This document shows positions 8,881 through 17,800 of a stretch of DNA of 64,000 bases, piece by piece (the first letter of the stretch is position 1; every line of letters begins with the position of its first letter). Source of the DNA: Balneolia bacterium. GTDB taxonomy: Bacteria > Bacteroidota > Rhodothermia > Balneolales > Cyclonatronaceae. The notes under the pieces were generated by a model. That model was not told the origin of the DNA. It saw only the letters and a program-made list of their open reading frames with translations, and searched no databases. The DNA lies in the NCBI GenBank assembly GCA_022565795.1, contig JAIUMA010000007.1:25820-89819 (forward strand). Direction: 5' to 3'. The position numbers and the translations under genes are program-made.

Positions 8881-10385
8881 ACGATCTCTTAATCTATCCG
8901 CTGCTGATTCCGGTAATGACCGCAGCCCTGGCTCTGATTTTTTTCAAAAACAGAGATTTCCAGCGCTGGATTAACGTAATTGGCTCTGCTGCGCTTGTGG
9001 GCGCATCGGCTCTGCTTCTCTATTCGGTAAACAACGACGGCATTCAGGTGCTGCAGCCGGGTAACTGGGAAGCTCCGTTTGGTATTTCGCTGGTAGCTGA
9101 CCTTTTCAGCGCGCTGATGGTAATGATTACCGGTATCAAAGCGCTGGCGGTGAGCATCTATTCGCTCGGAGATATGGACGAAAGGCGCGAGTCATTTGGA
9201 TTCCACTCGCTTTTTCAGATTCTGATCTTCGGTGTGAACGGTGCATTCCTTACCGGTGACCTTTTTAACCTTTATGTATGGTTTGAGGTGATGCTCATCA
9301 CCTCATTTGTTCTCCTCTCTTTGGGTAACGACAAGTCCCAGCTCGACGGAGCCGTGAAGTACGTGGTCATCAACCTGTTTTCTTCACTTGTATTCCTGTC
9401 GGGCGTCGGGATTATGTACGGTATCACGGGTACGCTGAACCTTGCCGCTATGGCAGATGCGCTGCAGGATACCGAGCACACCGGTCTGGTTATTACCGCT
9501 TCGATGATGTTCCTCGTTTCCTTTGGTATTAAGTCTGCCGTGTTCCCGCTGTTCTTCTGGCTTCCGGCTTCGTACCATACGCCTCCGATTACGGTAACGG
9601 CCATATTCGGTGCCCTGCTGACCAAGGTGGGCGTATACTCTCTGGTGCGGATGTTTACGCTCGTGTTTACCCAGGATATTGGCTACACGCATACCATTCT
9701 GCTCTGGATTTCTGTTCCTACTATGGTTGTCGGGGTACTTGGTGCTGCGTCTCAGTATGATGTACGTAAGATTCTGAGCTTCCATATTGTGAGCCAGATT
9801 GGGTATATGATTATGGGACTTGCATTCTTTACCAAGATTGCGCTTGCCGGTGTTATCTACTACATACTTCACAATATTCTGGCGAAGACGAACCTCTTCC
9901 TGGTTGCCGGAATTGCGCGGAAATATGTTGGATCGTATCATCTGTCGAAGCTTGGCGGGATATACAAAGCCTATCCGCTGCTCAGCGCTATGTTTGCCAT
10001 CTCAGCCATTTCGCTGGCCGGTCTCCCACCGCTTACGGGATTCTGGGCGAAGTACACTGTAATCTATGCCGGCCTTGAAATTGGCGAATGGGTAGTTATC
10101 GGTTTTGCGCTTGCCGTAGGGCTTATGACACTTTTCTCTATGACAAAAATCTGGATGGGTGCCTACTGGAGCCCGCTGCCTGACGAAGCGCCGGTTGTGG
10201 CCGATAAGAACTATAAGGAGCCTACCGAGGGCCAGAAGTTCGCTTTGTTTTTCCCGGTAATACTGATTGCAGGTTTGATTGTAATCCTTGGTATTTTCGG
10301 TGAGCCGTTCTTCTCTATGCTCTTCGATGCTGCCGATCAGCTGCTCGATCCGTCTATGTACATAAACGCCGTATTGAACCCATGA
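8877..10385 (+). CDS. mrpD: Mrp Na+/H+ antiporter subunit D
   Basis: A 502-aa NuoM/NuoN-like antiporter subunit with about 14 transmembrane helices. Seen motifs include the LYVWFEVMLI helix (glutamate in TM5), the FPLFFWLPASYHTPPITVTA stretch, and the YYILHNILAKTNLFLVAG helix with its conserved lysine. The start is a GTG inside the last codon of mrpC, which is forced by the frame. It overlaps mrpE by four bases. Confidence 0.95.
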   Translation: MNDLLIYPLLIPVMTAALALIFFKNRDFQRWINVIGSAALVGASALLLYSVNNDGIQVLQPGNWEAPFGISLVADLFSALMVMITGIKALAVSIYSLGDMDERRESFGFHSLFQILIFGVNGAFLTGDLFNLYVWFEVMLITSFVLLSLGNDKSQLDGAVKYVVINLFSSLVFLSGVGIMYGITGTLNLAAMADALQDTEHTGLVITASMMFLVSFGIKSAVFPLFFWLPASYHTPPITVTAIFGALLTKVGVYSLVRMFTLVFTQDIGYTHTILLWISVPTMVVGVLGAASQYDVRKILSFHIVSQIGYMIMGLAFFTKIALAGVIYYILHNILAKTNLFLVAGIARKYVGSYHLSKLGGIYKAYPLLSAMFAISAISLAGLPPLTGFWAKYTVIYAGLEIGEWVVIGFALAVGLMTLFSMTKIWMGAYWSPLPDEAPVVADKNYKEPTEGQKFALFFPVILIAGLIVILGIFGEPFFSMLFDAADQLLDPSMYINAVLNP

Positions 10386-10882
10386 AACAATTAATAACCA
10401 ACATTGTACTAGCCGTAATCTGGGCTGCCGTTACCGGGACGATCAGTCTCGGTAATCTTGTGATTGGCTTCATTCTGGGCTACATCGTAATGCTTATTGC
10501 AGCCCCGGCTATTGACACCGAACAATACACCCGCCGAATCAGGTTGGGAGTTGTATTTGTGTTTTACTTCATCAAGGAGCTGGTAGTTTCCAGTCTTCGG
10601 GTGGCTAAAGACGTAATTAAACCAGGGTTCAGCATGCAGTCTGGTATCGTCGCCATTCCAATGGACTGTGAGTCAGACCTGGAAAAAACGCTGTTGGCGA
10701 ACTTCATTTCGCTTACACCGGGCACGCTTAGCGTAGATATTCCGGATGGTGGAAATACACTCTATATCCACGCAATGTATATTGATAATGGTGATATCGA
10801 TGCCGTTGTGAAGGAGATCAAAAATGGAATGGAACGACACATTCTCGAAATAACCCGCCCCGACTACAAGGTTAAGTATTAG
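10382..10882 (+). CDS. mrpE: Mrp Na+/H+ antiporter subunit E
   Basis: A 166-aa subunit with N-terminal hydrophobic helices and a C-terminal cytoplasmic domain. The family pattern is seen in VFYFIKELVVSSLRVAKDVI (about residues 59-78) and the LANFISLTPGTLSVDI segment. It is the last gene of the operon, followed 30 bases later by a strong terminator. All seven subunits are present, so the complex should be complete. Confidence 0.93.
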   Translation: MKQLITNIVLAVIWAAVTGTISLGNLVIGFILGYIVMLIAAPAIDTEQYTRRIRLGVVFVFYFIKELVVSSLRVAKDVIKPGFSMQSGIVAIPMDCESDLEKTLLANFISLTPGTLSVDIPDGGNTLYIHAMYIDNGDIDAVVKEIKNGMERHILEITRPDYKVKY

Positions 10883-11195
10883 CCTGTTCTGAAGTCGAGC
10901 GTAGATGTAACTAAAGCTGCTGAGTTTTCTCAGCAGCTTTTTTTATGCCTGTAATGCTGTTATCAGCCGGGGCCTGCCGTCATGGCTGCTTTTTATACTC
11001 CTGGTCAATCTAAAATTTATAAATCTTCATGGATCATAGTTAGCGGGGAAATGCACAGATAATGCCATTCAGTGGAGGTAGTGGTTGATTTGTGTATAGT
11101 AAGAAAAAAGTTGAATGGCATGAACGAATATTGGATGGTATTGATTTATGCTTTACCTTTGGTCACTAAATGACCCTGAGTCAGTAAGTCATCTT
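10883..11195. other. Intergenic region between mrp operon and tetR
   Basis: It holds the mrp terminator and a perfect 10-bp inverted repeat, ATGCCATTCA at 11062-11071 and TGAATGGCAT at 11112-11121, with 40 bases between the arms. The promoter of the regulator gene should be in or near the spacer, but I cannot place its boxes with confidence. No ORF is supported here. Confidence 0.6.
10913..10944 (+). terminator. Intrinsic terminator of the mrp operon
   Basis: A perfect 12-bp stem AAAGCTGCTGAG/CTCAGCAGCTTT (10913-10924 and 10929-10940) with a TTTT loop, followed by a T run to 10944. It lies directly after mrpE. Confidence 0.92.
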
Positions 11196-11861
11196 ATGAG
11201 TACATCCGAAAGAAAAAAACGAGAGCGCCTGGAGCGCAAAAATTCTATACTCGACGCAGCTGAAAAGCTGATGATCGAACAAGATTTCGATACCGTAAGA
11301 ATGGACGAAATCGCCGCTGCTTCCGAAGTGAGTAAAGGCACGCTCTATCTTTATTTCAACAATAAGACAGAGATCGTGCTTGCACTTCTCAATCGCGGTG
11401 TTAGGGATATCCATGAGGATCTGGCGCGGGAGATTACGTCGCCCGGTACCGGGCTCGACATCATACAGCGTATGAACCGGGTTTTCTTCACCTTTGCAGA
11501 ACGTCAGCCGCAGTTTTTCAAGTCTATGATGTACACCGAATCCATTGGGCTTAAGGCAATTAAAGACCTGAAAGATACCGAAACGGTGAAGGAGATTGAG
11601 GCCATGAAAGCCAGCTTGTTTAACTTCGTGCAGCGTGCTGTACAGATTGGAATTCAGGATGGCTCAATTGATGGTTCCTTCAAACCGGATTTTGTAACCA
11701 TTCAGATTCTATCGGCCACCAGAGGCCTGATGCAGCAGATCATCTATCGTGAGCAGGGAATGTTCATGGGGCCGGGTCCGGAAATGGAAAGCATCACCCT
11801 TGAACAGCTTCTGAATGACTACATGAATATGCTGGTAAGAGCACTCAGGCCACAACACTGA
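11196..11861 (+). CDS. TetR/AcrR family transcriptional regulator
   Basis: A 221-aa repressor-type protein with an N-terminal helix-turn-helix: RKNSILDAAEKLMIEQDFD leads into VRMDEIAAASEVSKGTLYLY, the diagnostic TetR DNA-binding pattern, and the variable ligand-binding domain fills the rest. The ATG at 11196 (MSTSERKK) is chosen because it gives the usual short basic leader. An in-frame ATG at 11148 would add 16 residues of no family character. It stands 98 bases in front of a TolC-adaptor-RND set on the same strand and is probably its local regulator. The palindrome at 11892-11910 is the likely binding site. Confidence 0.93.
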   Translation: MSTSERKKRERLERKNSILDAAEKLMIEQDFDTVRMDEIAAASEVSKGTLYLYFNNKTEIVLALLNRGVRDIHEDLAREITSPGTGLDIIQRMNRVFFTFAERQPQFFKSMMYTESIGLKAIKDLKDTETVKEIEAMKASLFNFVQRAVQIGIQDGSIDGSFKPDFVTIQILSATRGLMQQIIYREQGMFMGPGPEMESITLEQLLNDYMNMLVRALRPQH

Positions 11862-11891
11862 CCCGGATTCAGAAAACGTGAAACAATGAAC

Positions 11892-11910
11892 GTCTGATGC
11901 CGTATCAGAC
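11892..11910. promoter_or_regulatory. Candidate TetR operator (19-bp palindrome)
   Basis: A perfect inverted repeat, GTCTGAT-5-ATCAGAC (11892-11898 and 11904-11910), lies in the 98-base gap between the TetR gene and the efflux genes, 49 bases before the tolC-like start. Size and symmetry fit a TetR-family dimer site. I did not find a second copy in front of the regulator gene itself. Confidence 0.5.
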
Positions 11911-11959
11911 AATTGCTGAATGGACTAATTATTAACTCATATTAAGTAGATAACACGCA

Positions 11960-13576
11960 ATGGCTAAGGCCGCAATAGTACTATTAACCCTTTGCATGAT
12001 GCCGGGATTCGGACTTTTTCAGCTTCATGCGCAATCAAACGCTCCGGACCCATCGACTCTGAACAGTGAAATCCGTGATGATATTACCATCACCCTCGAC
12101 GATGCTATTCAAATTGCGATGATAAACAACTATATGCTTCGACGCGGTCTGCTTGATATTGATCTGGCAGATGCGCAGATAAGAGAGGCATGGGGAGCCG
12201 TTTATCCTCAGATCAGCGCATCGGGGCAATATACCCGGAATATTCAAGTGCCAAACCCTTTTGCCGGATCCGATGCCGGAAGCTTCTTTCAGTCGTTCGG
12301 GGCAATCGAATGGCTGGCCTTCAACGAGGATCGCCGCACTGACGGTAATCCCGCTACCGAGCCGATTACGTTCGAGGAGTTTCTCGAGCGGCAGGCGCAG
12401 GGATATGAGGCAGCTGGACTAACGCCTCCCGGTTTTGATGACGACAATCCGTTTGCAATCGAGAACGAGTTTCAGTTTGGCGTAAACGTAACCCAAACGC
12501 TCTACAACGGTTCTGCTTTTGCGGCAATTCGCGGGGCACGTCAGCTGCGCCAAATTAATCTGGATCAGGTTGAGCGCGACCGTCAGGTTATTACAAACGA
12601 AATTACACAGGCGTTTTACGGTGCACTGCTGGCTAAAGAACAGCTGGATGTGCTTCAGGTCTCGGTCGACCGTCTGAAGGCAACTGTTGAAGAAACCCGC
12701 AAAGCTGTGGAAGCCGGCGTTGCAAATCGCGTCGACCGTCTCAGTGCAGAGGTTGAACTGGTTAACCTGGAAACCGACCTGATAGAGCTTGAAAATCAGG
12801 TGCAGCTTGCAACCAAGTCGCTTAATCTAATTCTTGGTATTCCGGTACAGACCAACCTCAATCTAAGCGGTAGTCTGGCATTCGACGAAAGCATGTCAGA
12901 AATCATTCCTGATGTTGATGAATCGTACGTTTTAGCGCTTCAAAAAAGACCGGATGTAAACCAAATAGACAACGTAGTTGAGCTATTGGACGTACAGCGC
13001 AACATCACCCGTTCGCAGTATTTCCCGGTTGTGAATGCGTTCGCCAATTACGCATACATTGGTCAGGTGCCGGATAACCGGCAGGTTGTAAACCGTGTGC
13101 CGGGAACAGATTTTCAGTTTGAAGGCAGCAGCCGTTCGTTTTTTGATGATGCCTACTGGAATCCTGCGTTCAGCGTTGGGGTGAGCCTCAACTGGACGAT
13201 TTTTAACGGTTTTCAGACGCGTTCCCGGGTACAGCAAAACCAGATCGAAAAGCGTCAGGCTGAAATCGACCGTGAGCAGCTTAGAAATGCCATCTACCTT
13301 GAAATTGATCAGGCGGTGAGAAATCTGGAAAACTCATTCAGAAGAATAATGAGCCAGAAACGAAACATCGATCAGGCGCAGCTGAACTATGATATTGCTT
13401 CCCAGCGCCTGCGTGAGGGACTTGGAACGTCGTTAGAAGAGCGTCAGGCTTCATCCCTGCTGGACCAGAGTAAGCTTAACTATCTGGCTGCAGTATATGA
13501 TTTCAAAGTTGCGATGAGCACCTACAAAACAGCTATCGGCGAGTCTCCGTCGTGGGAAGCTGAGGAAAGCAGATAA
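11960..13576 (+). CDS. TolC-family outer-membrane efflux protein
   Basis: A 538-aa protein with an N-terminal signal peptide (MAKAAIVLL..., cleavage expected after the HAQ near residue 25) and two long alpha-helical TolC/OEP repeats. Each has the alanine/glutamine-rich coiled-coil pattern of outer-membrane channel proteins, for example around residues 200-285 and 430-520. It would form the trimeric exit duct of a tripartite pump with the adaptor and RND protein that follow. A stretch of about 90 residues in the first repeat (aspartate- and glutamate-rich, about residues 100-165) is longer than in E. coli TolC. Confidence 0.9.
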   Translation: MAKAAIVLLTLCMMPGFGLFQLHAQSNAPDPSTLNSEIRDDITITLDDAIQIAMINNYMLRRGLLDIDLADAQIREAWGAVYPQISASGQYTRNIQVPNPFAGSDAGSFFQSFGAIEWLAFNEDRRTDGNPATEPITFEEFLERQAQGYEAAGLTPPGFDDDNPFAIENEFQFGVNVTQTLYNGSAFAAIRGARQLRQINLDQVERDRQVITNEITQAFYGALLAKEQLDVLQVSVDRLKATVEETRKAVEAGVANRVDRLSAEVELVNLETDLIELENQVQLATKSLNLILGIPVQTNLNLSGSLAFDESMSEIIPDVDESYVLALQKRPDVNQIDNVVELLDVQRNITRSQYFPVVNAFANYAYIGQVPDNRQVVNRVPGTDFQFEGSSRSFFDDAYWNPAFSVGVSLNWTIFNGFQTRSRVQQNQIEKRQAEIDREQLRNAIYLEIDQAVRNLENSFRRIMSQKRNIDQAQLNYDIASQRLREGLGTSLEERQASSLLDQSKLNYLAAVYDFKVAMSTYKTAIGESPSWEAEESR

Positions 13577-13618
13577 ACCCCAACAGAATATTAAACAGCA
13601 AGAATCGAAAACATTTCC

Positions 13619-14731
13619 ATGAAACGATATTTCACTTTAACAACCGTAATTCTGGCCGCAGGGCTGTTTTTGTCTGCCTGTGAAAATGGCGATGAAAATA
13701 ACAATGAGGAGCGCGTTCGCGAGATTCCGGTTGAAACCATTACCATCACTCCGGATCAGTTTGATGACTTCATTCGCGTTTCGGGATCGGTTGAAGCCAT
13801 CAATGATGCCGTCATTTCATCTGAAGCCTCGGGTCAGGTGCGGTTCATCGCCGAGCGGGGTCAGCGCGTAAACAGAGGCGATGTCGTAGCAAGGCTGGAT
13901 GATCGCGTTCTTCGTGCCAATGCAGATGCAGCCCGTGCCAGCTTCGAGTTTGCTCAGGAGACGTTCGACCGCCTTGAGCCGCTATTCGCTGACTCTATTG
14001 TCTCAACGCAGGATTTTCGTGGTGCGCGTACAGAGCGTGATGCCGCAAGAGCTCAGCTCGATCAGGCTGAAAAAGCACTGGAAGATGCCGAAATCCGCGC
14101 TCCGTTCAACGGTCGTATCGAGGAGCGGATGATTCGCACCGGAGAGCTCATTAGCCCGGGAATGCCTGTAGTTCGAATAACCAATACAGACAGAATCCGC
14201 GTGCGAGCCGGTGTGCCGGAGCGATTCAGCGCCGAAATTCGTGAAGGCAGCGACGTTGTAGTGAGCCTCCGCTCCTACGGCGGGTCCGAGTACGAAAGCA
14301 GCGTGAGCTTTGCGGGTAGCGTGATTGATCCCGACCGTCGCACCTTCCCGATTGAAGTGGAAATGCAAAATCCTGAAGGCCTCATTAAACCGGAAATGGT
14401 TGTGAACCTCAGAGTAAAACGACGCGCGATTCGTGATGCCGTCATTGTGCCAAGAACGGCTATTGTACGTGATGAAGGCTCCGTCAATCTGTTCGTTGCC
14501 CGTGAGGAAAACGGATATAAAGTCTCTGAGCTGATTGAAGTCCGCACCGGAACCGCAACGGGCCCGGTAGTTGAAATTTTAGAAGGGCTGCAGGAAGGTG
14601 ATGAAGTGGTCGTGGCAGGAATGAGCAACTTAAGCATTGGCGACCGCCTGAATATCATCCGAAACGAAAGCAGCACTGAGCGTGCAGCACGGCTTCAGCA
14701 AAGCGACAGACCCGTTGTCACTTTCGACTAG
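13619..14731 (+). CDS. RND efflux periplasmic adaptor (HlyD/MFP family), lipoprotein
   Basis: Periplasmic adaptor of 370 aa that bridges the RND pump and the outer-membrane channel. The N terminus has a lipobox, LSAC with Cys21 as the lipidation site. Next come the split biotinyl-lipoyl half-motifs (ISSEASGQVRFIAERGQRVN near residue 62 and the matching ALEDAEIRAPFNGRIEERMI segment), an alpha-helical hairpin between them, then beta-barrel and membrane-proximal domains. The order tolC-like, adaptor, pump on one strand with short gaps implies one operon. Confidence 0.93.
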   Translation: MKRYFTLTTVILAAGLFLSACENGDENNNEERVREIPVETITITPDQFDDFIRVSGSVEAINDAVISSEASGQVRFIAERGQRVNRGDVVARLDDRVLRANADAARASFEFAQETFDRLEPLFADSIVSTQDFRGARTERDAARAQLDQAEKALEDAEIRAPFNGRIEERMIRTGELISPGMPVVRITNTDRIRVRAGVPERFSAEIREGSDVVVSLRSYGGSEYESSVSFAGSVIDPDRRTFPIEVEMQNPEGLIKPEMVVNLRVKRRAIRDAVIVPRTAIVRDEGSVNLFVAREENGYKVSELIEVRTGTATGPVVEILEGLQEGDEVVVAGMSNLSIGDRLNIIRNESSTERAARLQQSDRPVVTFD

Positions 14732-14804
14732 TGAAAATAAGGCAATCCTATAAATACGTATTAAAAGCCCCGCAAACCGGGCTAAAAGCAGGCCTTTATT
14801 ATTT

Positions 14805-17800
14805 ATGATACTTAACGACATCACATTAAAAAACCGGACGGTAATCCTCGTGCTTACCGTTATTCTGATTGCCGCCGGTGCGTTCAGCTATAGCTCGATC
14901 CCAAAAGAGTCGAATCCCTCGATTGAAATCCCGATTTTCATTGTAAATACGATTTACCCGGGAATCAGCCCATCGGATATGGAGTCGCTGGTAACGCAGC
15001 CTATTGAGCGTGAGCTTCAGGGAATAAACGGGGTGAAGGATATTCGCTCGACAACTTTGGAGAGCGTGAGCAGCGTGGTTGTGGAGTTCGAGCTCGACGT
15101 TCCATTGGTTGAAGCCAGCCAGAGAGTTCGAGAAAGGGTGGATATCGCCCGTGCTGACCTTCCGGCCGATATCGAAGAGCCGGTCATCATTGAGATTGAT
15201 CTGGATGACTTCCCGATTATGACGGTGAACCTGGCGGCAGACTATCCGTTGTCGCGCCTCACAGAGGTTGCTGAGCGTATGGAAGATATGCTGGAAACCG
15301 TGCAGGGCGTTCGCGAAATCGATATGGTTGGTCAGGTTGAACGCGAAGTTCAGGTGAATGTCGACCTCGATGCCCTGAACGGCTACGGCATTCCGCTAAC
15401 TGCTTTGGTTCAGGCGATTCAGGGGCAGAATCTAACTATACCCGGCGGTACGATTGATGTAGACCGGTTCAGCTATCTCATTCGCGTAAGCGGTGAGTTT
15501 CAGGATCCCGAAGAGATTTTAGATCTGGTTATACCAATGCCGGCAGGGGGGGAAGGACCGCCACCCGAGGGGCTGGTTTACATGCGTGATGTAGCAAACG
15601 TAATATTCGGCTTCAAAGACCGGGAAAGCTTTGCCCGCCTTCGCTCTTACAAAGTTGATGATAATGGTAAGCTGGTCGAAGTTCCTGCTGAAGAAATCCA
15701 GGATCGTGAAGTTATCTCCCTGAACATCAAAAAGCGTCCGGCTGCCAACATTCTGGAAACCGTGGAAGCGGTGATGGCGGCTGTTGAAGACTTCCCTTTG
15801 CCAGGCGGTACGCAGGTCGTCATTTCCGGTGATCAAAGTGAGCAGGTTCGCACGCTAATCAGCGATCTTGAGAACAGTATCATCAGCGGGATGTTGTTTG
15901 TGGTTCTGGTGCTGGTATTCTTTCTTGGTATTCGAAACGCGCTGCTTGTGGGTACAGCGGTGCCCTTATCAATTTTGGTTGGCTTCATCGTGCTTTTTGC
16001 GCTGGGATATACGGCCAACTTTGTAATTCTGTTTTCGCTCATTATTGCCCTTGGACTGCTGGTAGATAATTCCATCGTTGTGGTTGAGAACATCTACCGA
16101 TACCGGGAGATGGGCTACGAAAAGTTTGAAGCGGCCAAAAAAGGAGCCGATGAGGTTAGCTATGCCCTGATTGCAGCAACGTCTACGCTGCTGGCGGCTT
16201 TTATCCCGATGACCTTCTGGCCTGGTATTATCGGTCAGTTTATGGGTTACCTGCCTTTCACCCTTATCGTGGTACTCTTGTGCTCGCTGTTTGTAGCGCT
16301 TGTGCTGTATCCTGTTCTGACGGCCTATCTGGTGAAAAAGGAGGGTGAAACGTCTCGTCCGATATCAAAAGGATACAAATTCCTTCTTTACGGACTTGGT
16401 GTATTTGCGCTCATTTCTATTGGGGTTGCGAATCCAGTTACGCTGATGGTAACCGTGCTTGTAGCCGTATTTTTTGTGGCAACCTACCGGTTTATCATTA
16501 AGCCACTATCGGCCAAATTTAACGAAACGACCATGCCGGCCATTCTTCAGTGGTACAGAGGGTTTCTGGAATGGATGCTCCGTCGTAACTATAAGGCGCG
16601 CGCGGCTATGTTTAGAAATACCTTTGCCCTGGGTATGCTCACCGTCGGAGTTTTGATTCTGATTTTCGGAGGGCTTGTGATGCTGTTTTCTCAGGCCGGA
16701 TTTGCGCTGGTGGTACTTGGCGGAATATTCGCTGTAATCGGGATAATTGTAATTATGATTCACTTCTTTGAGATCATGATCCGAGGTAACAAATACTCTG
16801 TTTACGGCGGACTCGTGCTTGGCGTCATTATAGCTGTAATACTGAGTCTGGTTAGTATTGGCACACCCGTAGCTCTGGGCACATGGATTCTGCTTATGGG
16901 ACTGCCCGTTGCACTGATAGTATTCGGAGCTCTGGGCGTGCTTCTCAACATGAAAACAGATAAACCACTGCTGGTAACCGATAACCGCTCACTGCTCCTG
17001 AATTCCGTTTTAGGGCTTATGATAAGCATTTTTGCGCTGTTCAGCTTTGCGCCAACGGGGGTTGAGTTTTTTCCGGAAACGGATCCCAGCCGTATTGTTA
17101 TCGAGCTTGAAGGTCCTATCGGTATGAACGTCCACGCCAGTAACGAGGTCGCCCGTGAGGTGCAGTCGCGTATCTATAATCTCATTGATGAAGACCCGCT
17201 GGTAAAAGCGAACATCGAAAATATTCAGATTAACGTTGGTGTGGCAGGCGATCCGTTTTTCGGAGGGGGCAACCAGAGTCCGGAGCTTTCCCGACTCACC
17301 GTGAATCTGGTCGATTACGGCGACAGACCGGAGCCGTCTGCCCGCACCATGGAGAAAATTCGCGGCGTGGTTCGTGATCTGCCGGATATCGTTGTAAACA
17401 TCGAAGGTGAACAGCAAGGACCACCGACCGGGGCTCCGGTAAATATTGAAGTATCCGGTGAAGACTTCGATGAGGTAATTCGCATAACCCGGGAGATTAC
17501 CGAGAAGCTTGTTGAAGCATCGTCAACCCGTGAGATTCCGGGCCTTGTGGATATTCGAAATAATGTGAGCGGAGGCTCGCCCGAATACCGTATTCTGGTT
17601 GATTACGAGCGTGCAAACCGCTTCGGACTTACACTTAGCGATATTGCGCAGACCATCCGGATTGCCAACAACGGCCTCGATGCCAGCAAGTGGCGTGATG
17701 GTGAAGACGAGTACGACATCACCGTTCGACTGCGTGAAGAGGATCGTCAAAGTCTGGAAAGCCTCCGTGAGCTCAACATCGGCTCGCCTAACGGGCCTAT

